From Synanceia verrucosa (lineage: Eukaryota; Chordata; Actinopteri; Perciformes; Synanceiidae), in NCBI GenBank assembly GCA_029721515.1, contig CM056556.1:21098169-21162168 (forward strand): a stretch of DNA of 64,000 nt, in the 5' to 3' direction. Below are positions 38,001-52,800 of the stretch, piece after piece. The notes under the pieces were generated by a model. It was not told the DNA's origin, made no database searches, and was given only the letters and a program-made list of their open reading frames with translations. Position 1 is the stretch's first letter. Each line of letters opens with the position of its first letter. The translations under genes were made by a program, and so were the position numbers.

Positions 38001-41000
38001 ATAACCCTTGTTCATATCATAATTTTAATGTGTAGGCTCCTTGGTTTGCTCTGTTGCTACTCTACCGTTAAAGATACTCTGGTTGTGATTTAGATACACT
38101 GTATAAAGCACAACTCAACATCCATTGGATAATCCAAATGTATCATGAGAGTTCAAAACATATTCATTGTATGAAGCATAGACAGTATGATCATAGTACG
38201 TAATCATTACAAAAAACAAACATAAATCCTTCAGCAATGCATAACAATTTGTCGTAATTAATGGAAATACTGCTCTGATCTGTTCTGTGCAATGACTTAG
38301 TAAGAGTAGAAGAGCAATAAGTACAGAAAAGTAACAAACTTTAAGTCAGCTGATTGAGTATTATGAGGGACGGCCTACATTTCCCATCATGCCTGCCTGG
38401 TGCTGGTGTAGCTCAAATTTGCTATTTTATGTTCCAAAAATAAAATATTAAATTTTGTTTGTAATGTAATGTTTCTGTTCAGAAAATAGTGGCTTATGGT
38501 GTTAAGTGATTGTTGTGCTGGCTTATAATTTTGACCATGGGTTATGTGCCATGTTATTTATTACCATGTTATATTTCTTCAGTCAAGCTGTATTCTTCTC
38601 ACAGAGTCGGACAATAAAGTTTTGTCAAAACTGTTAATTCCTGCTTCTAATTTCAATGGTCAAAATCAGAAGACACTTATGGTCAGTTTTCTGATTTCAG
38701 AAATGAAATTTTGACACCCTCTGTTTAAGTGTGATGGTTGGACTTACGTGTGCTATGTCATCCAGACAGCTGAAGATGTACTTTCTGGCCTCTTTGGATT
38801 TAAGTCCTGTCTCTTTCTCGTGCTCTTCTGTTGTCTGGAGGAGGAACAGAAACATTAAGAATCTCCAGTATGTAGGTGCAGTACAGAGATGTTTGCATGA
38901 ACACGCTTCCATCAAGGAATCCTGGATTTATCAGGTTTGTATGATAAGGAATGACATTAGTAGGTAAAAAAAAAAAAAAATCCACCATGTGCTTTCAAGT
39001 TAATCTGTGAGGTCAAATTAATTTAACATTTATTCAGAGTCAGCTCAGCAGGCAGTCTCAACAGTTTCACATTTCCTAGAGATTTCCTCAGGGCGTGCTG
39101 GCTTTGTCGTGTTTTGAAAACCTTATGCATCTGATTCCTATTAGTAATGTGCTGCCACTTCATCCTTTCACCCTCCGAGTAAATCTGTGTGTGTGGCTGT
39201 GTCTCCAGTGCACCACCACAGGAATCTGTAATAGTTGATGATGTGTGGTTGACTGGAAGATTTGTAATTTATGTCTCCAAGTCTAAACATATTGTTATAT
39301 AAACGCACTAGCCACTTCATTAAACTTCGCTAAAACAGGATTGGACTCTCACCTTCAGAACTGCCATAGATTCAACAAAAAACATTCCTCACAGATTTCG
39401 GACCATATTATCATAATAATATCACATAACAATGATGCAATGTTCAAAGTCATTTAAATCACATTACTTCCCCCATTTTGATACTCAGTTTGAACTTCAG
39501 CAGGTGGTTGCTGCCATTTGATTGGCTGATTATATACTGGTGTTAATGAGCAGTAGGCCAGGTTTACCTACAGAAGTGTCCAGTGAGTGTGTATTTGTGG
39601 GATTTGTGAGCAGGTACCTTTAGTTTCCAGGAGGCGTAGGGAGAGTTGGAATCTCTGGAGAAGAAACGAGAAGTCTTGGTCCCCTTGTTGAGCAGTTGCT
39701 CGCTGGGCAGGCCCTGAGTCTGAGAGATGTATCGGATCTGAGAGAGAGAGAGAGCGAGAGAGAGAGATACTTAGCATATAGCCTTCAGCTGATGTTTCAA
39801 TGCTTATCAGTGTGAAGGTAGAAGGAAATAAAGATGGTCATTGTGAATAGGAAGAAAAATCATTAAAGCACAAAGTTAAAAAACGTGACCTGGCCAGTGG
39901 AGTAATACTATGAGAACATCAGAAAAAGACAACATCTCCAGCATGTGTACTTACTTATGCTACACCCTGCAACTTGGGACAACTTGTTTTTTTGCACTTC
40001 AACCTTTACTGCACTGCCAAAAGAACATTGTGGAGCACCTCGCAGGCCCAGGGTTGATTCTATGGGTACACTCAGTCCAAACCTCACACTTTATTTCCCT
40101 TGACTTGACATGTTTCACTGGGGGCTCCAAAAATGGCTCAGATGTAAACCTACATGACCTGTACGGTACAAAGTTGGATTGCCTCACTGACTATAAAAAA
40201 GGTATTTCTGCCGATTTATTAAATCTTTTGCCATTGTGCTCGTTTTTTGGTTCAAGAACAATTACAACTCCTAAAAATTGTGGTTTCCAGCACCCTGTTT
40301 GATTTGCTTGTGATAAATTATACTTAGCAAAATTTAAAAAAATGTGGCTCATTTCACTGGAGTTAACCAGTGAATGATACCTAACAACATTAAGCAAAGG
40401 GACTGGCAATGAAAACTAGCACTTCAGCAACCTTGGGCACATTAATTTGTCAAATGTAAGCTGCAGTTAGTGCTTCATCATTTTATCTTATGAGACATTC
40501 GTGTGAAATTCTCATAATTAGCATATGAATTCTTGAGTTAGGGCCCAAACCAGGTTTTGTGAGGTCACATTGGCATTTGATCACCAAATTCTAATCAGTT
40601 CATCCTTAAGTCCAAGTGGACGTTCGTGCCACATCTGAAGAAATTCCCTCCAGTCATTCCAGAGATATCGCCCCATGAAAATCCTACAGTGGTACGTTTT
40701 CCAGGCTGTATGCATGTGCACATGAGTTCACATGTCTGCGGCCCAGAACAAACACACTGACTGACCAGAACCTGCTGATGGTGCACTGCACACTCACACT
40801 GTGTGTGCATGCGCGTGCACGCATGTCTACCATCAGGCTTATGCTTATAAATACATTTTGCTGTGTAGAGTGGAAATGCAGTGAGCCTTGGCATAGCACA
40901 GCATACTTTTGGGGGGTGAGGGGCTCAATACGCACGCACGAGTGTGCATCCTGGCACAACCCAGTGGTACAACAGTGCTGTCATTTGCTCAGTGAAGCTC

Positions 41001-44000
41001 TAGCCACTTTCTCTGGCTGATGACTGTCTAAACCACTAACTGCTGCTGTCAAAACAAGTGACAACTAAACTCCACTAAAGAACCCTAAGAAACAGATACA
41101 TGCACACGCATTCAACAGGGTCTCACCAGTCAAGCTATCATTAACAAAAACTGGAAGAATGTTTGGTGCTGGCATGTACCATCCAAGTACAGCCAATTTC
41201 AAACATGGCAAAGAAGCCAGAATAAGTTTGAAAACTGTAGATGTCAAGGTTAAATTTCATTTTCTCCCAACATAATAAATACCAAAACACACCAACACCC
41301 GGATGTCCAAGTTTTTGTTTTTCTGAATTTTATCTGTAAACATGATGGGCTTAATTCTAGACTTCACAGAGTTGCTTACAGTCAAACACAGGGTAATCTC
41401 ATACTGGTCTGTGAATGTGTTGTGGCCTTTTCCCATGCTCCCTCTCCTTAGCCAGGGAAGTCCATTTAAAGTCCCAGTTGTGTAGTTTAGAGCACACAAC
41501 CCCGTGGGAAGATCATCACACATAGCCAAAAACAATTTCCTGATTCACTCCGCTCACATTAGTTTTTAGGTGGATTTCATGCTGGATTTGTGGGACTTCA
41601 CTCAAAGGTTTAACTAGATAATGACCATGTGAACATTCTAGCTTCTGGCACAGCAGAGACCAAAGAAATAAACACACACTTTAAATATGTACAGTATTTT
41701 CTAGTTTTTGTAAGTGAATTCAACAAAAAAAATATGATTAAATACACGAATGAAGCATAAATAATTGCAGGAAGAAATAATTGCAGCAATAAATCGATGG
41801 ATTAACCAATTAAAGAACAAATAAATAAATAAGTAAATAATTGCTTAAATAAAAGCATGAAGAAAAAGAGGAATAAATGTATAAACACTAATAATAATTT
41901 AATTTTTACATTTTATGACATTTCTGTTCATCTACATTTATTGATGCATTTCTGGTGGTATACTAATGAGATATGAAGTCCTGCATTAGACTGACCAACT
42001 TTTACTTATGCATTCATTAATGAATTTATTTAAAATATTTAGAGTGTGTGCGTGTGCGTGTGTGCGCTTACCTGGTCGTACTCAAGCGCTCCAGGGTAGA
42101 GGGGCCAGCCCAAAAAGAGCTCAGCTATTACACACCCCAGTGACCACATGTCTATGGCCTCACAAAATGGCAGCCCCAAAATAATCTCTGGAGCCCTAGA
42201 GAGAGATAAAAGAGAGGAAGAACTGGTTACTTATGGGAGTTGGGTACTACACTTGGGTTCGATACTTCCATCCATCCATCCATGTTCGACCGTGACCCGG
42301 TCACGGGGGGGCGGGAGCCTATCCCAGCTGTCTTAGGGCGAAAGGCAGGGTACACCCTTGACAAGTCACCAGTTTATCACAGGACACATAGAGACAGACA
42401 ACCACTCATACTCACATTCACATCTACGGTCAATTTAAATTAGCCAATTAACCTAATTCCCGTGCATGTTTTTGGATGGTGGGAGGAAGCCGGAGTACCT
42501 GGAGAGAACCCACGCAGACATGGGGAGAACATGCAAACTCCACACAGAAAGGCCCCGGGCTAGGAATCGAACGCAGTACCTCCTTGCTGTGAGGTCGACA
42601 GTACTAACCACTACACCACCGTGCTGCCCTGGGTTCGATACTTTATAACACTTAATTCTCTCTCTGAGAGTACAAACACAAATGTATGGCAGTGCTTGTA
42701 AATTGCACTAGATTGGTGTTCCTACTTATCAGGTATTACATTTTAAGCTCCATACTGACAAAAGATCTACTTTTGATTGGCATTCATGCAACAGATTTTA
42801 GGATTTGTAAACACTCTTTAATCCTTATATAACTGACTTGAAACATTTAGACCTTTTGGAATTTCAGCTGAAATGTTCAATCAACAAACAACCATCATTC
42901 TCACCCTCATCTATCAAGACTTAGATTGCCTGGGTCAGTGGTTTTCAAAGTAGGATCCCTGAAAAAGGGGAACAATTTCTTTTCACAGTAAAATTCAGTA
43001 ATATGACAGCAGAGGATTATGGAAAAATAATTTCCTTCCAAGTTTTATCTTTCTCATGGCTTGGCTTTCATACACTTTACATAATAAAAACAAAAATATA
43101 AAAACTGAAATGAGATGGGGGATGTGGGACTCTGGAATGAAATTTTATCAAATGGTGGTCCTTAGTTAAATTTGTGTCAGTTTAGGAATCCTTGATGGGG
43201 AACGGTTTGTGTACCACTGGTTTCGATCATAGATGGTGCTTTCTATTAGCAAAGAAGGCGAATGGGGCCTCATGCATTTACTCTGGAACAGACATGCTTA
43301 ATTAGGTCATGATTACAGTACCACCTACTTTTGAAAACTCTGAATAGATGCCACAACCTTCAACTGATCTCATCATTCTAGGGTGTTTTTATATTTTTAT
43401 ATCCCACCTCTTGAATTACATTTAATTTAGAAGGAAACTGTGGTGTTCTTAAAATAAGCTGTACTCCAAGCACAGCACTTAAAGGCCTTTGTGCAGACAA
43501 TTACAAACTCATCAACAACAGGTTGTTACGGGATAACAAACTGAACATTACACCCGTATGACGTGCGCAGTGTTAGTGCAACAATGAAGCTAAATCTCTA
43601 AATGGACTTTGCCACTTGTGCAATTCAAATGAGACTAGTATTCTTGCAGCAGCAGAGCAAGGCTGCGTATGAAAACAATGGTCCATTAAGCCTGGACACA
43701 GCAGCTGAGCAACAGTGCTGCAAATAGTAACCACTGCTGTGACGACCACAGGGGAAATGACTGTTGCCAAGCAACAATCGGACGCGAGACCATAATGTAA
43801 CAGCATTACTGGTGATAAATGGGGCCATAGCCCAATGTTCTGTGTGTATGTACGACTGTGAGTGTGCATGAATGGTTGTGTGTACACACAAAACTATAGA
43901 TGTCAAAGCCAATGTTTTCTGCCCTCCTCAGCCAGAAGGAGGAAATTACACTTTGCCATTTCCTATTGCTACTTCAAAAGGAAGAAGTCAAGTTACACAA

Positions 44001-47000
44001 CACCAAACAGCTTCTCAAACATTTACAGAACAGAACACGGATCATGGTGTTTTTAGTTTTAAGTAAGTTTAAGTACTACAACAGACCAAAAGTTTGTTTG
44101 TGCATAAAGAGCCTTGAGCAAGAACAAAGAACATTTGAAATACATTTCAATTATTATCAGTAATATAAGATGATATTATGAAGTTGCACTCAATCAAAGA
44201 AAGAAAAAAAACAATAGCACAGTTGGACAAACTCCGATAGACTTGGGGTTCCCACACAGTCTCACACTCTGCTTCACAAACCAAAGATCAACTGCACTTC
44301 TGTAACATTGTCACCTTCTATTTTGCTTAAAGTTGTACTTTGTTCTATTACATTTACTGCAACTCTCTCTACTTTAGCATCTCAAAAGCTACCACCTCCA
44401 CATTAGAGTTCAAAACGTCACCGCAGCAACAGCTTATCAGACACCAGGAGGCAGGCCCAGTCTGTCAACATTTTAAAACGTTTTATTTCCTGGTTTATGA
44501 CTCTGTTTAACCTTTCTAAATTCATATTTAACTGTCCTTTGTTTTTAAACATTTTAAATATATATTTATGTCTCTTTGTATGTTAAATATATTCTTATTT
44601 TATACATTTCATTTTTTTCCCGTTCTTTCACAGTCATGTTCAAAAGTTCACATACACCTGTAAAGAACATAATGTCATGGCTCTCCAGTTTCCAGTTATT
44701 GCTACAACTCTGATTTTTCTCCGATAGAGTGATTGGAACAGATACTTCTTTGTCACAAAAACATTCATGAAGTTTGGTTCTTTTATGACAGAAAATGTGA
44801 CCAAATCTGCTGGGTCAAAAATATACATACAGCAACATGAATTAGCAATTTTGGTGACTTAGAAAGTTGTGTCAATGAAATCTTCATAGCATGGCCTCAT
44901 AACTTCTTGTGAGTGATCATGAGTGACTACAGCTGGTGACTTCTCTGAGGCCATTTAAATAGGGCTCATTAGATACGCCCACAAACGCTACAATAGGAAA
45001 GTCAAAGGAGCTCAGCATGGATCTGAAAAAGCGAATCATTGACTTGAACAAGTCAGGAAAGTCACTTTGAGCCATTTCAAAGCAGCTGTAGGTCCCAAAA
45101 GCAACAGTGCAAACAACTGTTTGTATATAAAGTGCATGGCACTGTTTTGTCACTGCCATGATCAGGAAGAAAATACAAGCTATTACCTGCTGCTGAGAGA
45201 AAATTGGTCAGAAGGGTGAAGAGTCAATCGAGAACCACCAAAAAACAGATCTGCCAAGAATTAGAAGCTGCTGGAACACAGGTGTCAGTGTCCACAGTCA
45301 AGCGTGTTTTGCAACGCCATGGACTGAGAGGCTGCCGTGCAAGAAGGAAGCCCTCACTCCAAAAGCGGCACCTGAAGGCTCGACTGAAGTTTGCTGCTGA
45401 TCACATGGACAAAGATAAGACCTTCTGGAGGAATGTTCTGTGGTCAGACGAAACAAAAATCGAGCTGTTTGGCCACAAAGCCTAGCAATATGTTTGGAGG
45501 GGAAAAGGTGAGGCCTTTAAAGGCTGGAATATACTTCTCCAACTACGTAATACGTTATCCGACTCCGTAGCTACGGAGACCCCTCGAGCCCTCACACTTC
45601 TCCGTCGTGATGTGTATTGTGCAGCCCTGCGCTGAAATGCACCGCCTCGGAAAGTGAAGCAATTCACCTTAATATCGCAGATAAAACCAGGGGAAACTAC
45701 TATTTTATGATTTAATTATTTGTGAGGGAGATGGAAGAGAAGAACATCGGTTGCTTGCAGTTTTTAAAACTCATCTTCCTCTTTCTTCTCGACATAAAAT
45801 CGGATAATAGCGAACGCAAACCAACACCTTTCATTATGTTCTGTGTAAATATACCCCAGCCATAATTACTAAATTAATTAAATTGATTTTTGAGCAAGTT
45901 GAATGTGTTTGATTTGCCTTTCACAAGGATAATTGATACTTCAGTTCCTGTCCTGTCTGCGCTGCTGCGGAGGCGACCTGTCTGTCTGTTTCTGTGTAGG
46001 GACAGGGGCTGCATTTCACGGCAGGGGTGTAACTAGAGGACCAATCACAGCCCTTGTCATCTCCGTCTTCCCTTGCCGGATTGACGGACAGTTAAAAAAA
46101 AATTCCTGTGTCCGGAGAGGACGGAGAGGCTCTCCGTCAGTCACTCCGGCGACGCAGTGGGCTCGCCGTCTCTACGTACGGCACTTTACGGAGTGCTATA
46201 AATTGGCCTTTAACACCATGCCTACCGTCCAGCACAGTGGTGGTAGTATTATGCTGTGGGGCTATTTTGCTGCCAATGGAACTGGTGCTCTACAGAGAGG
46301 AAGTGTGATAATGAAGAAGGAGGATTACCTTCAAATTCTTCAAGATAACCTAAAATCATCAGCCTGAAGGTTTGGGTCTTGGGTGCAGTTGGGTGTTCCA
46401 ACAGGACAGTGACCCCAAACACACATCAAAAGTGGTAATGGAATGGCTAAATCAGGCTAGAATTAAGATTTTAGAATGGCCTTCCCAAAGTCCTGACTTA
46501 AACCTCAGTGAGAACATGTGGACAACGCTGGAGAAACAAGTCCATGTCAGAAAGTCAATAAATTTAACTGACCTGCACCAATTCTGTCAAGAGGAGTGGT
46601 CAAAGATTCAACCAGAAGCTTGCCAGAAGCTTGTGGATGGCTACCAAAAGGGCCTAACTGAAGTGAAAATGGCCAAGGGACATGTAACCAAATACTAGCA
46701 TTGCTGTATGTATATTTTCATCCAGCAAATTTGGTCACATTTTCAGTTGACCCATAATAAAGTCATAAAAGAACTAAACTTCATGAATGTTTTGTGTGAC
46801 ACATAAGTATCCGTTTCAATCACTCTATCAGCGAAAAATCAGAGTTGTAGAAATAACTGGAAACTCAAGAGAGCCATGACATTATGTTCTTTACAAGTGT
46901 ATGTAAACTCTTGACCACAACTGCATATTTAACAAATGTGCATATTGTTATGCAGACTTCTGAAGAGCAAACAAAGATGCAGGGGTTCTGGTTTTAACTG

Positions 47001-49797
47001 TACTTTGGTTGAACATCCACGGCCTCTGGTGTTGCATAATGTTTGAGATAGATGAAAACAGAGAAAGGAACAGGATGTTTCACAGTGACATGTGTTGAGT
47101 TACTTTTAAATCAACTTTGCCACCTACAATAATCTGTCAAAAATGTTTTTTTGTTGCAAAATGGTCTGGAGAGTTTTAAAACATTATCTCTGATCATAAT
47201 AAGAAATCAAGGATTTTGACTTCACGTTGATATTGTGTGTACGGGGAGGGGAGCTTTCCAGAGCTGTAACAGCTCATCACATAACCACATAACACACACA
47301 GGTGTTTGGCAGCCAGACCAGGTTTCCAGAACTAACTGTTCACACTAGAGTGCAGCAGTTAGGACAAGCGCAAACACCACGGACTGTATGGCAACACGAC
47401 ACCTGCTGCGCGCAGATGACTGCGACAGCACACGCTTCGGCCCGGTACTGTACGCATGAAAGTGTTTGTTCGACATGAGACAGGAATCGTTATGGCAGAT
47501 GTGAACTCAGCGCTCCCGTCACCTGTGCACACAGCTGATCCATGATGATCACATAATACACACATCCATTACTTAAGGTGTGGGACAGCAGATCAAGTTT
47601 CAAGAGAATGAACACGCATGCGCAGCAAACATGCAGCAATACAGCCTGAAAGCAGAAAGACGTCACTAGAATACAATAACACAAGTGGAATGTGATTTCC
47701 TGGACAAAGTCCTTTTATCCCTGTAAAGGGCGGCAACACAATTTTAAAGTTTCTCCTCTTAGAATTCAGTTAAAACAAAACTATGGTTTGGATTACAGTC
47801 TTCTATTGTTAAATCGTGGCTTGTGGGCAACATCAATTTCACTTTTATTTATACCACAGTAACAACTACTCTTTCTGGGGCCCGTATCAAGAATATGACT
47901 TGATACGTGTACAAAGCAGAAAAGGAAGTGTTCACAAAAGGAAGAAAAAAAATAAACCAGGACACATCAACATTATCGACACATACAAAAACACATTTGG
48001 CACAATGTCAATGCATAAAGAAAGAGCCTGCAGGTCAGGAATGGGGAATTCAGCAACATGAATACACCACTTACTGTGAGTGATCATGTTTTATTCAGAA
48101 AGCACTGTGTACGAGTCCTAGCACCAAGTATGAGGTCCACCATCACACATGGCTTACCTACTGTACTGACCATCACAAAAAACAAACAAAAAAAATCCAT
48201 CTAAAAAAAAAAAATCTTTTTTTACTGTTTTACTTCTCCAAACCAGCAAAAGGTTGTCAAAACAACACTTATTGTAGCAGTTTTTAATAAACTGCAGACT
48301 GAAAGTCATAGTGAGAACCAGTCAACTCAAAACTCAAGACTTTTTTGGAGGGAATATCCAGGGTTACGTGTCAGGGCCTTATCAGGGTATGAATTTCCTG
48401 TTCTTTTTAAAAACACACATTAGAATACCTGCCTCACCAGGCTAGTGAGAGGATAAAGGAATTAATTGGGCAGCATGTACAGCAAAAACTGAAAAATAAA
48501 AGCCTTGCTTTGGAAAAGCAATCAAACATATCACCTGCCCCTTATTTTCACATGCCAACAAGTTCACAGTGAGTCACTGACAATTTACAGCTCTTTTCAA
48601 CCAAGCAAACAGGTTTTGATATTGAACAGATGTTCTACTTAGTATAATGTGTGGGAAATAATAATTAATGAAGTTCTTTCGAGCAACAATGAGTCCTGAA
48701 GGCCCTGTTTGCGTTTCATCTGAATATCCATGTCCAACAAATCTTGATGTTCAGTTGCAATGTGAATAGGCGCTAGTGTAAAACAACACTTCAGTGACAC
48801 AGAAATCACACCTTGGTGAAGGAAGACTAACACAGCCTGCCTAAATCTGTAAGCATGCTAAGGTGATAGCCTTCCTTCCCTCCACCTGATCTGCTCAGCT
48901 GAATTATTCACACAGCCCAGTGCTCCGTTTTCATTGTGGGAGCTGGTTTTTACGTCACCAGCCCCCGCAGCACAGCACAGTCACCTCACCAGGCCCTGCT
49001 GTGTCATGCTACCATGGCAACGGCACATTAGAGCATGACAAGCATTGAGCAGCTTCTGCCAGAGACTTCTGTCCACAGAGTTCTGCTTATAAAATCAACA
49101 AAGATCAAGAGCGTATCCATTACAGAGCATTATCCCGATGACTACACAAGATTTTGGCTAAATGGTTGCACCCGTTTGCTGTAGGTGACTTAAGACTCCA
49201 AGACATCCATTATAACCATTAGAAGTCTAGATTATGATTGCATTGCTGTAGTTTAATAAGGTCAATGGACACCATTTCATTACAAACTGTGTGGAATCTG
49301 TATGACTCGGCAATGACTCAAGGACGCTTCAAATGAAAGACACACATAATTACTGGACACCTAGTCAGAGATATGGCCTCATCCATGCCCAACCACAAAT
49401 CCAAGCCAAATTCTGTGTGAAAGGTGATGCAGTGTTATGCCAGTAAGTCATCTTTTCATTGAACAGCAGACTGACATCTTGGGAGGAAAAGTGCAGTATA
49501 TAAAAACATGAATCATTATAGCAAAATATACCAGACACCCACCAAGCTACTCTTTTAAGATGCATGCTGCGGAAAAAAATGGTTGGGAATGTAGCGTGTG
49601 AATGAGAGTGTGAGTGGTTGTCTGTTTCTATGTGCCCTGTGATGAGGTGGCGACTTGTCCAGGGTGTACCCTGCCTTCCACCCTAAGACAGCTGGGATAC
49701 GCTCCAGCCCCTCCGCGACCCTATGAGGAAAGCGGTAGAAAATGGATGGATAGTTGGATGTAGCACTGGCAGCATAGCACACTGGCAAGGACTAAGG

Positions 49798-49854
<57 letters not shown>

Positions 49855-52800
49855 CACACACATAAAAAATTTCTAAACTCAAATTTTACGCATACGGCGT
49901 TATGTTCTTCGTACTTTAATAGAATACTAGTTTTCCTTAAATTTCGTTACCAGATAACATATCTGAAGTCTTCCATAATGTTGACTGCAGTCAGCTGCTC
50001 CCCATTTGGCAAGCACTATATTTAACTTCTTCCACAGGTCCGTGGCGACATGCACACTCCAAAATAGTGCTTTGCAGTACTCTCTCCATTGTTTTAACTC
50101 AAATAGAAAGTAAAAATAAACTAGCGTTGAAATCTTACAGATTGCTAGTTTAAAAAGGCTCACTTTGCTAATTTCATTGAGCTTCTCTCATGTGATCTTC
50201 ATTTGAAATACTGGTAGATTTCATTTCAAGTCCATTTACCATTTTTGTGGGACTGATGCACATAAACCTGTATTTAAACCCTATATTTATTTAAATCGAG
50301 GGTAAAGATGACCTCAGTTTTTGGCCCCTTTGGATTTACTTTGCATCTTAAAACTGACTCTGCTGGCAATGCTGTTACTTAAGATTCTGGAAAACCCAGG
50401 GAAAACCCCAGTGCTACAAAAAGAACAGAAAAATATCTTCCTTCTATCCACTATGGCGAGGCCAGCATTTCAACAGCTTCACGTGGTAACAATACAGTGC
50501 AGCCATTATGCAATATCAGCACTGGAGATGAGGAGACAGTGTCCTGCAAACCACTCTCCTGATAACCTGATGCACAAACAAAATTACACACACGGTGCTC
50601 TGGAACTCAAATTACATAATTGTATAGATAGGAATACCAGTGCAGCGCAGTTACAGTAAAAACAGTGTGTTGACATGAAGATATGACTTAGGAATACATT
50701 TACCTAACCCTGTGCAAAGTACTCTATGAATGTATATACTACCAGCTCTTGTCAAGACTAAGCTGACTGTAAGGGAAGTAGAATGGGAAGCAAATAAAAA
50801 AAGTTGGTGGAAGCGCTGGTGTCCCATCATGAACCACAAAGTTACTGTGTCTCTACTCTTTGAATAACCTTTCAAACCGCCTGCCCTTTGGCAAAAGGCA
50901 CAAAAACAGATGTTTTGCTTTGTAAAATTTAACCAAAAGAATAGCGTGAAACTGCTGGTGGCTACAGAAAAATACTGCCAGATGTTATACTACAAAAGTT
51001 CCAGAACAATCCAGCCTTATGGCCCCAGCAGGTAATGTTAAAAGTTATTATCTCGACACACCAATTTTCCAAACTCAGAGAAGCCTTTTTTTAAAAATCT
51101 CATGTCAGTTTTGTTATCGTGTAGCATGTTAGGGTACATTGTGTAACCTACATGAAATATCCACCCTTGGCAGCTGTTATAGCACAGACAAAAGCACATA
51201 CAGACACACACAGGAATGTCTGAATGTTTTTTTTTTCCTGGATCTAAATGTGGGATTTCACATACCACATTCTTGCATGACCTTCCGTGTCCAGTGCCTG
51301 CCCATTTAACGGCACTATGATGTCAGCGTTGCAAAGACTGCTCAAAGACGAAATACAAACACATGAACGCACTTCCATACACACTCAACCAGGTCAACTG
51401 CAGAGCCTTTATGTTATGTAACAGCTACTACTCCTTGTCTCTGTGAGGAGGGCCAAGAAAGTGGAGTGCTTTTGCAAAAAAAAAAAAACAAAAAAAAAAA
51501 CAAGAAGAAAATACCAGCACTAACAATAGTGTTTCATGTAGGTTACACTAACAGGGTTACTGCTGGTATTTTGTCTTGCTTCAGGAAAAGAATCCCCCAC
51601 ACATCTGAGTCCTGATTTTCGCCACTAGCTTAAAAAAAAAAAAAAATCACAATTAAATAACTGAGAAAACAGTTGTGCTCCTTACAGGGCGATAAAATCA
51701 GGACTGGAGTGTGATGATGGGTGTGTTCTGCAGAAATACTCAGTATCTCAACAGTATTTGTCATAAAGTGCACAACATTTCTTGCTGAAACTTGCTGGTA
51801 AGGGTGTAGGGGAATGAAAGTGCCAGCTTGTTGTCCAGTGGTTAATGAAAAGGAAACGTCACCTGCCACTAACTTCCACGTTCAAGTCCACAGTGAGTCA
51901 CTGACAACTTACAGTACATTTCAAACGAGCGAACGGGGTTTGATGTTGAAGATGTTCCACAGTTAAGCTGTAATTTTGTATCTTGACGTTCACAATCCTG
52001 TTTAGGTTTCTTAAACCAGCTCTCCCTCTCACCCTGACCTATGAGACATGCCAGCCATTTCACGACGCCATTCTTCATGCGAATGTCTCAGTTCCTCCAC
52101 GTGTTACGCAAGAGCAGAAGTTTAGGGTGTGACACGCTGAATGCGGATGAGGCGTGTATGCCTGGGTCCAAAAATGAACAAGTACAGGAAAGAGTGAGGC
52201 AGGACGAACAGTAAAAGACAAAAACTGAGAAAGTGGAGGGGGGTGTGACGGGCTGTTCGTGTTGTGGAGCTCCCAGTGAGAGTGTGCAGAGCACTTCACG
52301 TTACATAAGAACAGAGAACGCCTAAACACACAAAGCCGGGGGTTAAGATGTTACTAAATCCTGTGGGAAACACACATAAACAACCATTACCCTAGGACTA
52401 AGTCAGACTAACTGTGATGGCATCTCATGATAAATGAAATGTCACTGCATGACAACCAGTTTGTGAACATTTTGTACTATTTGAAACATTCAGAGAGGTA
52501 CAAAATTTTCTTTCTTGTGGCATTTTTTTGGGCTTCTTAACAAAATATAGATAACTCAACTAATTCAACTTATCACCTTGACAGATTGCCACATCATCAC
52601 AGTCACCAATCGACCTAACCTGCAAGTCTTTGTTACCTGTAAGTCTTTGTTACCCTGAAAGAATCCACGCTACCACAGTGAGAACATTCAAACGCCAAAG
52701 AGAAGGGCCCCAGGCCAGATTCAGACCTGCAACCATTTTGCTGTGAGGCAACAGTGCTAACCATTACATGCAATTCCTCATGAGAAACATGGCACCGGAT

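Larger units (their letters stand above)
44631..46924 (+). mobile_element. Sleeping Beauty-like Tc1 element interrupted by a MITE, hipk3 intron 4
   Basis: Inverted ends CAGTCATGTTCAAAAGTTCA and TGTAAACTCTTGACCACAACTG, with the SB-like ACATACAC core. The flanking dinucleotide is CA on both sides rather than TA. Without the 689-bp insertion it is about 1.6 kb, full length for the family. Confidence 0.92.
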
